Origin: Symsagittifera roscoffensis
Lineage: Eukaryota > Xenacoelomorpha > Acoela > Convolutidae
Reading direction: 5' to 3'
DNA length: 39,489 nt
Assembly (NCBI RefSeq): GCF_963678635.1
Contig: NC_087065.1
Location: 4,510,020-4,549,508, forward strand
Positions 28,361 through 39,489 of the stretch are shown in pieces. The position numbers and the translations under genes are program-made. The notes beneath the pieces were generated by a model. That model was not told the origin of the DNA. It saw only the letters and a list, made by a program, of their open reading frames with translations, and made no database searches. Every line of letters begins with the position of its first letter. The stretch's first letter is position 1.

Positions 28361-30098
28361 ATGATGCACGTATCAAATGATTTACCCAACTCAGATAACA
28401 AATTTTTCATTTTTTTTGGCTTTGCTGATTTCGCAGTCCAGAAGAATTTTTGTGATTATGCATATTATACCAAACAACATTATCTTTTTGCGCGCTTAGA
28501 TTTTGTGTTTTGGAGTTTCGAAACAGAAGATGGCTCTATGCAAAGTACTCTAATATCAATCTCTGATCATTCGCTCTTACAAGTTTTTGTTGAGCCATCA
28601 AACTTGTATCAGCGCGGCCCTAGTTAGTGAAAATTAAATGACGAAATTTTACAAACTAAAACCAGCTTATTTTTTAAAGATCTAAAATACTATTTTGAAA
28701 TTGATCCACCAAATTGTTACAAAAATTTAGCATAATTTCCGTCCGTGACCTTCTGAAGTTTATTCAAGAGAGCAAAAAACGTGTCGATCAGAAAAATCTC
28801 AAGAATTTAAAGTATCATGAATCACAGAGATTGCAATCACAGAGGAAAAATTCCGAATCCGAGTTTAGTTGAAAAAAATCATTTGCCGCTGGAACATCTT
28901 CAAAGTCTCAAAGGAAAAATTTTTTTCAGACTTTCGAAAAATTCAGAAATTTTTCAGCTTTATTTTTGAGGGTCTGCCCAATTTTTGCCGTCAATGGACC
29001 TCAGAGAACACGCTTAACTCAATCGAGCGAATTCAAGTGGGCCAGAACGTTTATCACAATGATGAGGATTTTCTTAATCAATTTCGAAATTATTTTTCAA
29101 TTTTTTTTCAATTAATTTTATAACAGATGACGTTTTTATCAAACAAAAAACTCGAAAAAAATGTGATTGATGGCTACAATCACTTCACAGAGCACGAAAC
29201 TCCCTTGGCTATAAACAAACTGATAATGAAAAGCTCGGCTGGACCAGACGGCCTTACATCCCGTCTATACAAGATTTTACGGATAATTTTTACTCAATTT
29301 AAGCTAGGATTTTCAATCATTTTGTTCAAATCGGAACACTGCCAAACAGTTCTCCTTTAGCAAAAATGAAAAAGCTGCCGAAATTTGAAAATGCCATAGC
29401 ATTACAAGATTTTCGCCCAATTAATCTTATGAATACCGACGCGAAAATTTTTGCCCACGTAATCTGTAAGAGATTTCAAAGACCTTTGCAAAGTTGTAAA
29501 AAAAAACCATCAGCATGCGTGTTTGCCTGGAAGACAAATGCGCACAGCAATACGAAGGTTAAAAAAGCTTTTACTCCATAACGATTGGCTAACCGAGGTT
29601 CATGTGCAGTAAAACTAGACTTTTCTAAAGTATTTGACAGAACTGACTGACCACTTCTCATCAAAATTTGAAATGTTTAAATCTTGATGAGTTTTCATCG
29701 AAATCAGTAATTAGATTCAAAAGCAGTAATTGGTTTATTTATTATCAGCCAGCGTCAAAATTCATCGCTGTGTGAGACAAGGTTGCTCTTTTTCCGCAGT
29801 TTTATCCATAGTTTTAATCGAACCCCTTCGTCAAGCAACTAAATCTACAGAAGCAATTGAAGGTTTTGGGTTATTGTGCCCCAAATTAGTTTCATATGCA
29901 GACAACATAATTTGTTATATCAAAATGCGATGTATCGACAGGTTGTTTCGCTTAATCGAAAATTTTTGCGAACAAACTCAAATGATGAATAACATAAGTA
30001 AAAGTGAAGGGTTTTCTATACCTGATTTACCCCTCTATAAAACAGTCAAAAAAAACAAAAATAAATTTTGCCTTGTTCTACAATTGCCAAAAAATTGA
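28361..30098 (+). pseudogene. Degenerate APE-type LINE ORF2 (endonuclease end and reverse transcriptase)
   Basis: Fragments of one ORF2 in order on the plus strand. The end of an AP-like endonuclease (ARLDFVFWSF ... ISDHSLL near 28490-28575) is followed by the RT finger block (KSSAGPDGLTSRLYKI near 29225), the FRPINLMNTDAKIFA block (near 29410), an RQGCSFSAVLSIVLIEPL block (near 29775) and LVSYADNIICYI (near 29885), where the usual YADD reads YADN. Many stops and frameshifts separate the pieces. The N-terminal endonuclease and the C-terminal end are missing or unrecognisable. The overall motif set fits the L1/Tx1 group. It is an old relic with AT-rich composition like the surrounding DNA. Confidence 0.8.
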
Positions 30099-30230
30099 AA
30101 ATTTTGAACTATTGTTGAGTTCTCAAATTTAATGTGAAATGTAACATTTTATGAAACGTACGTAGCAACTGCACTAAACAGGAAACGAGATAAATGTGAA
30201 AAAAATGTAAATTGCATGAATAACATCTGA

Positions 30231-30460
30231 AAAAAATCCATTATAATCGATTATAACGGGTTGTATTGGCATGAAAATATCAAGATTATGATCCATTTTT
30301 AGTGGATTATAATTGTTTACAATGGATAACTTTGACCTAAAAATATTATGATTTTAGTCCATTTTTAATGGATTATAATGGATTATTTTGTAATTTTATG
30401 GATAATGATCATATTATGACAATATAATCGATTATGATCCATGGGCGCTCGGTGTGGTAC
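30231..30460. repeat. AT-rich palindromic repeat cluster (GGATTATAATCC-like)
   Basis: Many overlapping copies of self-complementary words such as ATCGATTATAA and GGATTATAATGG, ending with GGGCGCTCGGTGTGGT. A diverged version with the same 'GCTCGGTGTGGT' end occurs near 33070-33207, so it is a dispersed repeat family. No gene is seen in 30461-31249. Confidence 0.6.
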
Positions 30461-31249
30461 TGAATCTAGTTCAAATCGTATAACCTGATGTACATTAGGC
30501 CACCTTTTATAACTCAAAGTTTTGACGTCCTCCATTCAAGGAGGGTTACAAATTGGCTTCAAGAACTCGAGTGAAGACTGTTTGCTTAGGACAAAAAACC
30601 AAATTTTGAGTTCTAGGGGGTTGAGGATTCTAAATTTAAGCCTGACTCACCTAGTTCTTTAACATAAAAACACTTTTTTCTATTCAAACCACTAGTTACT
30701 GATTTCTAATAGGTCAACTTGGGTATGCGGGAAACAATATCACTTAAGCCCGGGGATCCGAGGGGTCTGGATTTTTGCATGCCCGAGTCAGTTCATCCAT
30801 ACTATCCGTCCTATGAGTTTCATAAATTTAGCATTCCTTACTCAGATTAAGGTGAGGATGGTAGCCCGATTTTACTCATTGTGGAACTTCTGTCGTCGGA
30901 GGAACTTTTTAATAAAAATCCGAACGATTTTAGGCTTGTCTGTTTGTTTGCTTTATGTCCTAGTTCGATAGTGAAACCCTAAAGTTAATAATGACTGTAA
31001 ACACTAGAGCTGTCAAAAAATCACATATGCAAAAGATTTTAATTTTTTTTTACTTGTACACCGTCCATCAGGCTTCCCGAGCTGCAATTGCCCAGATAGA
31101 TAAAATTATGATAGTCAATGAGTCATATTTTTTAATTGGTTGTCCCTTCTTTGTAAAGCAGTGTTATAGAGTCCCGTGTCCTTTTTCTGTCTTGTCGGGT
31201 TATTGTATCGGTGGTTGTTGTGTTTTGTGATTGTGAGTAAAAATAATTA

Positions 31250-34200
31250 TTAGTCGAATTCGCAGAGAGCATAAACATGTGTTTGGCGCCACCTCTCACA
31301 GCCAACATAAGCGGCTCCTTCTTCTCCCATCACAATACACACGCTCCTCTTTTTGATCCCTACATTGATAACAACCCGCTTGACAAGGTGATCTGGATCC
31401 TGTCGCCGACTCACATCGTTCCACAAGAGCAGCTCGGTGGGCCACTGGAAGTGGGGGTTGGAGGGGCTGATGATCTGGTGAGTGACTCGGTCCTTGATCC
31501 AGTCGGTCCAAACGTACTCTATTTCTCCCCCTTTATGCGCCCTTTGTTTTTTAACAAACGCCATTGCCGCCTTACCGTGCTCAACTGTAGTAGGCGTGAA
31601 CAAGCGACCCTTTTTCTGCTCCCTGTAAAATAAAAAAAAAAGTGGATTTATTCAATTAAACACTATGAACAAACGAACACGATACGGTTGTTTTTATATT
31701 CAAGATACAGAATTTTGGTAGTATTAATTTCTTCTTTGAGTTAGTCTGAATTTCACAAGGAGCACAAAAAATATACGTTTTTCAAAACTTTTGAAGTTCC
31801 AGAAGTGAATTTCCAAAAGCATATTATTAATTGTCTCGAATGATATGCTTTTGGCCGGAGCGTTCAGGGTTGAATTTCACAAAAAAAGTATATCATCATA
31901 TATTTCTTGCATAGTCTATAAAAAGGATGCTTATAAAGAAAGAAAGAAAGAAAGAAAGAAAGAATTTATTTTTCCGATTGATAAATATAGTCATTAGCAA
32001 AACAAAAGTAATTTCATCAATGCATTTATCATCGGAATGGACAACTAACGAGACCATTGGTCCACATAAATGTTGCCCTTATATAGCACACATACTGAAT
32101 TTAACATCAAACAAAAGAAAGAAAATAAGTTTTTTTTTTTTTTTTTTTTTTTTTAATGAAGAAATTAACAAAAAAACAAAAAAATACGTGATTTTGATTT
32201 TTACCTAATTGAAAACATATTGTTCTTCATAGCGCTACCTAGTTCAGCTGATGCTCCGGCATGGGAACACGTCGCTTCAAAAAAACAAAAAAAAAATTTA
32301 AAAAAAAAAAAAAAAATAAGAAAACTTGTTGATCATAGAAGCAAAACACTGCTATGACTAAAAGAACTTTTTCAGAAACAAACTTACACAAGCAATTGTC
32401 TCGCCACAATCAGTTTTTCCAAATGAAAAACAAAATAATCACAGTAATTTTTTTAAAAAATTTTTATGTATTATTTTTATTTTTATTTTTTAAAGATAAA
32501 AAGTTCAGCGTAAAACTGTCAGTAAAAACAGGCCGCCAAGTTTTCAAAAAATAAAACTGCAAGACTTGTAAAAAGACATAGTTAAGTTTTAGTTTGGCCT
32601 TAGTTAATTTTTAGGGCCATTTCACGACCTGATATAATGATTTTTTCAAACATACAAAGATACATTTTTTTTGTAAATTTCGTTTGGTTTGAAAGTTTAT
32701 GAATTTGGGTAAAGTCTCGTTTAATTTATGCGCGCATTGAGATTTTATCCTTTTTTTGCTCAAAGCATAATGCAAACTATAAATACTTGGCAAAATATTA
32801 CTCAAAATCATTACAAAATGAATTAAAGCGCGCTTTTTACCTTTTTAAATTCCTAATAGCACCCTAAAGTTAACTCTAAGTCTTTGATGAATGGAGTCCA
32901 AAGTTTTGGTCTATAGAAGTTTTCTCTAACCTTCACAGCAATTTTAACGCAATTTATTTGAGAAAACTTGTCACTTAAACGTCCAATTTGTACCCTCAAT
33001 TTTTAACCCTAACCCTCAATCAACTAATCAAAACTATATTTTGAGTACTATGTTGAGCGTTGTTGTTTTTAAAAGCATTAAAATCCATTGCTAATCAATT
33101 GTAATCAATTATTTCTCATTTTTGTTGATTAAGACCAGCAATTTTCATTATAATATATTTTTTTCCATTTTATTGTTCCGACTTTAGGAATATTTATGCT
33201 CGGTGTGGTTTTTTTATTCAGTCATTTTCGCCGATCGAAATAATAGTTTTCAAAGAAAAAAATTTATACCCCAAAGAAGATATCAACTTCTTGAGTTCAA
33301 ATGTAAGAAGATATTTTACCTGCGATGTTTTTTTTGAAAAGTTATGGAAGTTTGAAAATTGCCAAATTGGCCATAATCTGGACTAAATTATGCGCGCCTT
33401 GAAGAGTTTATTCATGATGCTGAGAGCATAACTCGAATTATTAATGCGTGGCAAATTATTCCGCACAACAAAATTGTTCCAAAATGAATTGAGGCTAGCT
33501 AATCGGTCGTATCAATTTTGTACGACTCAAAATTTCACACTTTGATATTGTCCAAAATTTATAGATTTTCATTTTTTTATCAAAATTTATTCGATATTAA
33601 TTACGGGACAGTCGGAAAATTCAAGGCTTTGCCCTGATATACGAGCAGTCTTGTTGCTTTATACATTCTAAACTAAAGTTGATTATTGTTTCGACTTTCG
33701 TAACGAAAGTAACGGAATATTTGTGCTCGGGGTGGGTTTTTTGTCTTCAGACAAGTTTCGACTTTTCAACTAGCCTTTTTTTGACAGAATTTTGTATATA
33801 TCAATCAAAACTTTTTGTTGTCCTGAGCTCAAATTTGGAAAAAGATTTCACCTGTGATCGTTTTTCGTAAAGTCATGAGGGTTTAAAAATTGCCATTTTG
33901 GCCAATTGGGACAATTAACACGCGATATATTTCGCGCTAATAACGCGTAAGCGGAGATTTAATCCGTCCTAGAAGTCGTTCCAAATTGTTTAAAGGAAGC
34001 TTATTTGCCATAATTGATTTGTTACTCGGAGCGAGATTTATCACTTTCGGTATGATTTTCACAAAAAATCTCAATTTTGTTTACAAAATTTTTTTCATTT
34101 TCTTCTCTTATTTATACATTGAATTTTTTCATGTTATTAGTGCTCCATAGGACTTAAAAGGTAATCGAAACATTCAGAATTTCGCCCTGATACGAGCCGA

Positions 34201-34950
34201 CTTGTTTGTTATTCAATTTCAATTCTTTTGCGCAACTTTGATTTTTGTATCTGTTTTTGTAACTCAATTTCTCAAATTTGTTCTTTCAACAAAAAAAAAC
34301 TCTTTAGAAACATTGGGGAGGGCGATAAAATGGCCAGTGAATTATTTTGCATAGGGTCGCGTACCAAAAACTGCAATTGTTTGAGCCAAAATTTTCCAAA
34401 AATGACATTTCTGACCGTCTTTACAAAAATAATGACCACAAAACAAAAACTGAACGACCCACCCTCTGACCTGAACCTCCCCTAATGTTCAAATGGCGTT
34501 TTAGAAAACAAAAACGGGCTTTACTCCTATTTTCCCTCCACGCAACAAAAACGCTCTGAGCATACAATAAAGAAGAAACTGAAGAAAAAAATGCATTTTC
34601 AATGTTTTCGCTGAAGTCATTGTGGTCAGAACCAACCTTCCGTGTAAACTGTTCAGAAACGACCCATTCTCTTATAACTATGTTTGTTGTTTTTGTTTGG
34701 TGTTTTAAGGTTAATTATGATTGATTTACCAAGTCTGGTTCTGACAGAAGGCCTTCGCTTCTGACTGTTTGGTGAAGTACTTCTCACTCACAATGTGACA
34801 GGCGGTACCGATTACATCCATGTTGGGAGGACACTGGTCATGGTCATCCACCACCCCCACCTCCGCTCCAACTGCCGTCACTCCAAACAAACCTCCGATA
34901 CTGACCAAAGAAGAAATGAGCAGAAACGCAGATAACTCCTCCTTTTTCAT
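31250..34950 (-). CDS. Secreted C-type-lectin-like protein, two exons
   Basis: Exon 1 is 34950-34730 and exon 2 is 31622-31250 (TAA at 31252-31250), about 197 residues in total. The exon 1 donor is GTAAAT (from 34729). The exon 2 acceptor is a T-rich tract ending TTTTACAG (at 31623). Joining restores a Trp codon (phase 2) and keeps the frame. The ATG at 34950 starts MKKEEL followed by a hydrophobic SAFLLISSLVSIGGLFGV, a clear secretion signal. The mature part has six Cys in long-form C-type-lectin spacing (DQC, TAC, AFC, SVC, VGC, ALC), a WTDW block and a final YALCEF. A WND-like LLWND is present, but no clear EPN/QPD sugar-binding motif, so calcium-dependent sugar binding is doubtful. This is probably the only host gene in the window. 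A possible splice acceptor (TTATTTTTAG) two bases before the ATG hints at an upstream 5' UTR exon or trans-splicing. Confidence 0.85.
31935..31964. repeat. Microsatellite (AAAG)n
   Basis: About 30 bp of AAAG units inside the lectin intron. Confidence 0.95.
32130..32154. repeat. Poly-T run (25 T)
   Basis: Uninterrupted T tract in the intron; an A-rich tract with few interruptions follows at about 32278-32316. On the minus (gene) strand the first reads as poly-A, possibly the tail of an old retroposon. Confidence 0.95.
33170..34215. repeat. Two diverged tandem copies of a roughly 530 bp repeat
   Basis: Anchors recur in the same order: GAATATTTATGCTCGG (33188) and GAATATTTGTGCTCGG (33715), then a 'TTGAAAATTGCCAAATTGGCC'-like block, then GCCCTGATA (33631 and 34184). 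A partial third relative (TTTATGCGCGCATTGAG ... AAAGCATAA) lies at 32611-32840, and a weaker one at about 37950-38100. None codes for a recognisable protein. Confidence 0.6.
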
Positions 34951-35154
34951 AACTAAAAATAATTTCTCTGTCAAAAATTACCAAATCAGAAAATCAGCTA
35001 GTTCAAAAGCAAAAGTCACAAATTAGGCCAATTTTTGTTTTAAAAAATGTTATAACATTATGAGGCCAAACTGTTTACTGAAAAATTGCACAATTTGGTG
35101 CATGTATGTTCCTGGACTCAAGAGACAAATCTTTAAACATATTACCAAATGTAA
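34951..35154. other. Upstream flank of the lectin gene
   Basis: Likely holds the lectin gene's promoter or 5' UTR on the minus strand. I see no convincing TATA box. AT-rich throughout. Confidence 0.3.
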
Positions 35155-36310
35155 GTGGACTCCATTTATAAAATTTCCGTGGATTCTGCTTACAAATACT
35201 GGTAACGAAAAATTGTCGTCACATTCATTTTTTTCGCGACAAGCGAATATAATTTGTTTTGCTGGATTTTTGCGGCATTTGGTATTCGATTCCGCAAAAT
35301 GTAAGTGGAATTCGCCAATGTAAGTGGAATCCGCAAAACTTGTAGTCGGATACCGCAAACTGTACATGGATTCCGCAATTTTGATTTTCCTTGAACTTGC
35401 GTATGAGCAGTTAAAAGATAGAGCTGGAATAATCTTTACAGCAAAGCGGAATTAAAAAGCAAGGATATAACCATTATCAGCGGAATCCACGAACAAATCT
35501 TAAAACTTTGGTTAACTGTTTTTCAGAAATTTATTGGTAAGAAGGCCCGTGAGAGGTTCAGAGTGGTTTCAAATCATCAGTATTTGAGATGAGATGAGAG
35601 TGTATTCTTGAGGGTATTTTAGACTTGATTCTATTTGGGAGATGATTGAAAATGATAAAACTAGAGAGTTTGAGATAGCTTTAAGATTGTAGAGGCTCTC
35701 TCAAGTGGTTGAGAGCGCTCTTAAGTGTTGAGAGCGTAGTTAGGTGGCTTTTGATTGGATTTATTCGAATCACTTTAACGACCAATGCAGTAATTAAATG
35801 AAGTGTTTAGAGATAAAGTGATTCATTATTTGTAATTTTTTGAAACCAAAAGTTAAATTTTCATTTGTCTTTTTGTATTGCTGTTAGATCAGAGTAGCCT
35901 TTAGGCTCTCCGGCAATGAAAAAAAAACAATATTGAGATCGAAGGAATTGAGATCGAAGTTGCGTGTTTGGCAGGAATTGAGATGGACTATTTTGTATTT
36001 TCACTTGTGGCTGATCAACTTAGTAATTAGGGTTGAGCTTGCTGGTGATCACCTGGTAAATAAAAAAATAGTTCAAAACACTGCTACATATATACATATA
36101 CGTAAGTGGAATCTGCAAACAAAACGCGGATTTCACTTAAAATTTACAGATTCTGCTCACAATTTGCGGATTTTGCTTGCAATTTGCTGATTCCGTAACA
36201 GCTCATTTTAACAAAACACATATCTTAATATCTAATTGCGGTTTCCACAAACTGTTCCGGATTCCGCAAATACTGTTGCAGATTCCGCAAATTCGCTTTT
36301 TGGAGCAATT
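35155..36310. repeat. Degenerate satellite built on GTAAGTGGAATCCGCAAA
   Basis: More than ten imperfect copies of 'GTGGAATCCGCAAA' and its complement, densest at 35283-35380 and 36100-36295, in both orientations. Spacing is irregular, about 22-40 bp where clustered. A short direct repeat around GTTGAGAGCG (35712-35745) lies between the clusters. No gene is seen here. Confidence 0.6.
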
Positions 36311-37636
36311 TTGAGTGGTACAGTATCTTAAGTATTTGTTTGTGGAACCAAAAATCGCAAAGTAGATGAAATAAAGTAGCGGTGTTGTTTTTTCACGACA
36401 AATTGAATTTTGGCCTGTTGCAGAATCCAATTAAAACGACCTCGTAGTGAGGAGGCACAGTTTGGACTCGTAATGAAATCATTTTTCGTCTTTTTCAAAG
36501 TCTGCATTATCTGAAACATTTTGCTGACGTGCATGGGTTCTTACAGTTGATTTTGCTTGAGTGTATGATACTGTAAGCAATTGATTTTTTCATAGCAAAA
36601 AATTTAAAAGGAAAATACCTATTTGTTGTTCAAGACTTGTTCTACTGAATTGTTAGTGGGCTGACAAAACAAAGATAAAATCCGCAAAATGTTCCACTTT
36701 CAAACATAAACAGCAATATTCATCATTTGTTTTGGAAATGTTTGCAATTTTTTGAATAAAAATTTTCAATAATTTTTAATTTTTTAACAAAGCATAACTG
36801 TCAAAAACAAAATTTGGCACAAAAACTACACGCCATAATGAAAAAATGAGTTATCTGATCTAATTTTAAAACATCAAGTTGACTCAGTTTTTCAATATTT
36901 GTTTCGAAAAATTCGGATCAAGACCTAGTTTAAAGCTCAAACTGATTTTCCGACCCACTCTACGACCAATCAGTCATGAAATCAGGTTGTCTTGACATGC
37001 TTTATAAGTTTATACACTTAGAGATATGATAGCTGGTTGACACCGTTTAAGCTCATGGCATTGTTGTTCATAAAAATTGGCTGTTTAGGCATTCATATTA
37101 AGGTAAATACGCGCTATTTATCGCGGTATAAATCAAAATTAAATAAGGGCAGAAGACTAACGTATTTTGAGTTAATTACTTCTGGAAAAACGCCTTGAAG
37201 TTCTTAATTTCAGCTCTGAAACAATCAGGAATTACAACATTTCCGTTCTGAATCTAGGGCTTAAATAAGTGGTATGATTTAAAGCGCCCAAGAGTAAGAT
37301 CTAACATTTTAGATTAGAAAAACATAACTTCAGTACGAGAAACATTTCAATTTTTCGTTTTCCCGACGCTTTTCGTGATTGTTGCGGGCTTTCATTTCTG
37401 AAGGTATCAGAATTTATTTATCTGAAGTGTTTTTTTTGTTGTGACCAATTTCGGCAATCGAAATTGAAATTTTCAACGTTTTTTGTTTTCTCCATGACAA
37501 AATTGACCCTCTTGAGTACAATTTGGAACAAGTTTAAGACTAGTATTTATAACCAACTATATTCTTGATAAAACTATCTCAATAAAATATTTCTTTCTAA
37601 CCATCATGATCCATAACTAACACTTAAACTTATTTG
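36311..37636. other. AT-rich DNA without a recognisable gene
   Basis: Only short open frames with no motif. Some words resemble the intron repeat family (for example TAAATACGCGCTATTTATCGCGG near 37102), suggesting old dispersed copies. Confidence 0.5.
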
Positions 37637-37764
37637 TTGTTCCAAAGGAGAACAACTGTCTTCTATGATTTATTCAAGTTGTTGTGGTACTGAAACTACA
37701 AGTAGTTTCAGCACCACAACAATTTGAATAAATCTTAGAAGACAGTTGTTCTCCTTCGGAACAA
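37637..37764. repeat. 128 bp near-perfect hairpin (63 bp arms)
   Basis: Left arm 37637-37699 and right arm 37702-37764 pair with only four differences in 63 positions, around a 2-base loop (ACTAC-AA-GTAGT). The arms carry GGAGAACAACTGTCTTCT and its complement. It could be a small fold-back transposon or, if transcribed, a long hairpin RNA. I saw no flanking duplication. Confidence 0.9.
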
Positions 37765-38284
37765 GTTCCATAAACCTAACTCGCGAAGAGCAAGATTAAG
37801 ATTGGTATTAGACTAAGAAGTTGCACGAATCTATCCGGCCGAAAATAAGATGGCCGTGACGAACAGACGGTGTACTTAATCTGAAATTACCCTATGAGTA
37901 AGCTACCTCTGGCTACAACTCAAAGTCCAAAATACTTTGTAGCCTCCAGCTAACTTTACAAAAAAATTGCAATTTTCAAAATTACTGAATAGGTTCAAGC
38001 TTTGATTATTTATGCTCATTCTAAAAAACATTCTATGAAGCTGAAAGCATAAGATAAAAACATTTAAGTCTGGCGAATCAATCGCCAATAAAAAAAAGAC
38101 ATTAAATTGTCTGAAGGATAGCTGATTTGTACTAATTTTCCAAACGCCTCAAAATACAAGAATTATTATTGAGTTTTGTCTCATGGGGAAGAAACTTGAA
38201 GTTCAAAAAAACGTCTTTCGTTAAAATTTATCCTAAAAACAGTTTGAGAACAGTTAAGGGGGTAGAAAAATAGTTTTTGGCCTT

Positions 38285-38362
38285 AAACGAGCTGTCCTGT
38301 TTTTTGTCAAAAACGAGCTGTCTTGTTTTTTGTCACAAATGAGCTGTCCTGTTTTCTGCCCA
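38285..38362. repeat. Tandem repeat, 3 x 26 bp
   Basis: GAGCTGTCCTGTTTTTTGTC recurs at 38289, 38315 and 38341, exactly 26 bp apart, with one or two changes per unit. Confidence 0.9.
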
Positions 38363-39489
38363 ACACATATTTTGCCGTTGTATAAAACGATAGTATTTTG
38401 AGATCAGAACTAATTTTCACCGTGACATTTTTTTGTATATTTAAAAACTTCCAAACTTGAACATATTTATCTTTTGAAACTTAACATTACTGGTTCGGGA
38501 TTAACAAAAAAAACATTGGTTCATTGTTCTTAGTATTAAAATTACTGCATACAAATTGGAAGGTACTCACAATCCTGATGATCCGATATGAAAAAACTTA
38601 TATTAAGAAAAACTTTGATTAACTTTTCAAATGAAACTAAAGTTGATTTCTTCAAAAGTAAAAAATTTAGTACTAAATTCTGCATTTGTATCGACTTCTT
38701 TTACATCTGAAGGTTTAGGGCTTGTGTTCAAAGCGATTTTTGAAATCGATTTCATGTGATGTAGCCAACACTGGTTTTTTGTGGATTATTTAAGAACTTT
38801 AATTGTTTTTCAGTCTGTATGAAAATTCTATTATAGTTGGTTTAGCTTTGATTAAAATGTGTTTTGAAAATCAACCAGTACAATGGATATCGAATATGTG
38901 CAGCCAATCAAGCATTGAGTCTAATTTTAGAGAAATTTTAGAAAAAAAATTGATTTTCAAGTTTGAACTGTTAATCTAGAATTTGGTTTCACAGTCGCGA
39001 GGGCTGACGACGCTAATTTTACTAATGCTATTGAAAGAATAATCTGTTATTTTGCACCTGTCAGTAAATAATAAAAAAAAATAATGAGTATGTTAGACAA
39101 ATTATAACAATAATTAAATTTCTTCACAAAATCCCTCCCTAAAAACATCTTTCTGTTAAGGCTCGGGTGTTGCTAATGTATTTTTTGATACTCCATTAAA
39201 ACAAAAACTAAATATGGACTATGCTAGAGGAGTAGAGGAGAAGACAAAAAAACTACTTTCAATACCTTTTCATTTTGATATTTTCGGATTTGTGAAAAAA
39301 AATTTTTAAAAACAACAAAAGGATTTGGTTAAATATCAAAAAATAGAAAAACTTATTATCAGGAAATACTTTATACAGTAAGATGTAGTTATATAATGAT
39401 TACAATGAAAGGCAATTGTCTATTTGTTCAAACTTAAATACCATCAGCAGAAACACAAACTATAGTTGGCGTGACATCTGTTTAGCACC
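38363..39489. other. AT-rich DNA without a recognisable gene
   Basis: No frame over 60 codons with protein-like sequence and no clear repeat. I see nothing to annotate in it. Confidence 0.5.

Larger units (their letters stand above)
31623..34729 (-). other. Intron of the C-type-lectin-like gene (3.1 kb)
   Basis: GT...AG intron inferred from the two coding exons. It is AT-rich, with no coding exon that I can see. It holds an AAAG microsatellite, long T and A runs and two diverged copies of a roughly 530 bp repeat. An additional small exon cannot be excluded, but none is needed to keep the lectin domain complete. Confidence 0.75.

Noticed and set aside
30991-31230. 79-codon open frame downstream of the lectin gene
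   Set aside because: No motif and AT-rich; it lies antisense to the probable 3' UTR of the lectin gene.

Overview
This looks like an animal (invertebrate metazoan) nuclear contig. It has a two-exon C-type-lectin-like gene with canonical GT/AG splice sites and a 3.1 kb intron, relics of two classes of non-LTR retrotransposon, minisatellites, homopolymers and long AT-rich spacers. There are no bacterial-style operons, rRNAs or CRISPR arrays. I cannot place the phylum. Coordinates were counted by hand and may be off by a base or two at repeat edges.

Layout. Positions 1-383 and 25033-about 26980 are the two halves of one LINE with a restriction-like-endonuclease (R2/NeSL/Utopia-type) C-terminus. 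Between them sits about 24.65 kb of inserted DNA. Removing the insertion and one copy of a 3-4 bp duplication (ATA/AATA) joins the LINE halves in frame in the middle of its reverse transcriptase. The insertion is read here as one giant, decayed Ty3/Gypsy-like LTR retrotransposon. It has LTR-like repeats at 972-1273 and 24689-25032 (TG...CA ends, the second ending exactly where the LINE resumes). A long leader holds a 307 bp palindrome and an 11-16 bp minisatellite. A 2.49 kb tandem duplication has produced a dead upstream gag and a better-preserved downstream gag. Then come gag with two CCHC knuckles, pol (protease, RT, RNase H), and integrase (zinc finger, DDE, GPY/F-like C-terminus).

Unusually, the element does not stop after integrase. 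A further block of about 9-10 kb (14446-24341) is a chain of plus-strand, purine-rich reading frames broken by frameshifts and single stops. It includes a coiled-coil protein, a recognisable SGNH/GDSL-hydrolase fold whose catalytic serine is replaced by arginine, a second SGNH-like domain, and about 5 kb of coding sequence I do not recognise. This cargo is the most interesting thing in the window.

Downstream (27.2-30.1 kb) is a decayed LINE of the other main type (APE endonuclease plus RT). From 31250 to 34950 on the minus strand lies the only apparent host gene, a secreted C-type-lectin-like protein of about 197 residues. Its intron is filled with degenerate repeats. From 35 to 39.5 kb I see no gene: only AT-rich DNA with a degenerate 'TCCGCAAA' satellite, a 128 bp near-perfect hairpin and a 3 x 26 bp tandem repeat.
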